Below, in pieces: positions 5,870-5,870 of a stretch of 5,870 bases of DNA (positions are counted from its first letter, which is position 1; each line of letters begins with the position of its first letter). Made by a program: the position numbers and the translations under genes. The DNA comes from Deinococcus sp. Leaf326. Lineage in GTDB: Bacteria; Deinococcota; Deinococci; Deinococcales; Deinococcaceae. The notes beneath the pieces were generated by a model. It ran no database searches and was not told where the DNA came from. It worked only from the letters and a program-made list of their open reading frames with translations. The DNA lies in contig NZ_LMOM01000060.1 in NCBI RefSeq assembly GCF_001424185.1, forward strand, positions 7,147 to 13,016, given 5' to 3'.

Positions 5870-5870
5870 A

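Noticed and set aside
5791..5870. Minus-strand peptide in the ATP-grasp frame ending in TGA (5793-5791), possibly the C-terminus of an upstream gene
   Set aside because: Only about 25 residues are visible, with no motif, and the same bases carry the palindrome and a plus-strand SD-like site, so a control region is at least as likely.
1..5870. CRISPR array, tRNA or rRNA gene
   Set aside because: No regularly spaced repeats, no cloverleaf with a T-arm motif and no rRNA signature were noticed on either strand.

Overview
The window looks like a piece of an accessory or recombined region of a GC-rich bacterium. The protein types (DUF2325, an R2K-type ATP-grasp, a cytosolic O-GlcNAcase-like GH84 enzyme, a lipoprotein phosphodiester glycosidase) and the codon use suggest Deinococcus or a relative. 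That assignment is inference: no rRNA or marker gene is present. Base composition is uneven. By hand count, bases 541-600 are about 40% GC and bases 3301-3360 about 78% GC, so segments of different origin may be joined here.

Layout. Bases 1-227 (+) hold the C-terminal end of a tyrosine recombinase whose N-terminal part lies before the window. It converges on a long minus-strand gene (2016-259) for a secreted lipoprotein with a C-terminal phosphodiester glycosidase (NAGPA-like) domain and a textbook Shine-Dalgarno sequence. Bases 2175-2486 (+) hold a possible small unknown protein. Its end overlaps the end of a minus-strand DUF2325 domain ORF (2827-2453) that has a stop codon directly before its start and may be a 5'-truncated fragment. 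About 400 bases without a convincing gene follow, including an AT-rich patch that could carry a promoter. Then comes a complete, GC-rich GH84 beta-N-acetylglucosaminidase gene (about 3232-4533, +). It converges with a 15-base overlap on a minus-strand coiled-coil ORF (4929-4519). Upstream of that is a short peptide segment in the same frame, behind a TAG. Upstream again, still in that frame, is an R2K-type ATP-grasp ligase gene (about 5757-5059, minus). The window ends with a perfect 13-base palindrome and a strong SD-like sequence for a possible plus-strand gene beyond the edge.

No complete operon or known defence or mobile system can be demonstrated. The most interesting signals are at the gene edges: three coding segments in one minus-strand frame separated by TAG codons, two apparent protein N-termini that begin at CTG-ACG instead of ATG, and a coiled-coil ORF and a DUF2325 ORF in the same orientation and N-to-C order on either side of the GH84 gene, as if one gene had been split. 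The two sugar-active enzymes (GH84, cytosolic; phosphodiester glycosidase, surface-anchored) could both act on amino-sugar polymers, but nothing in the sequence links them functionally.
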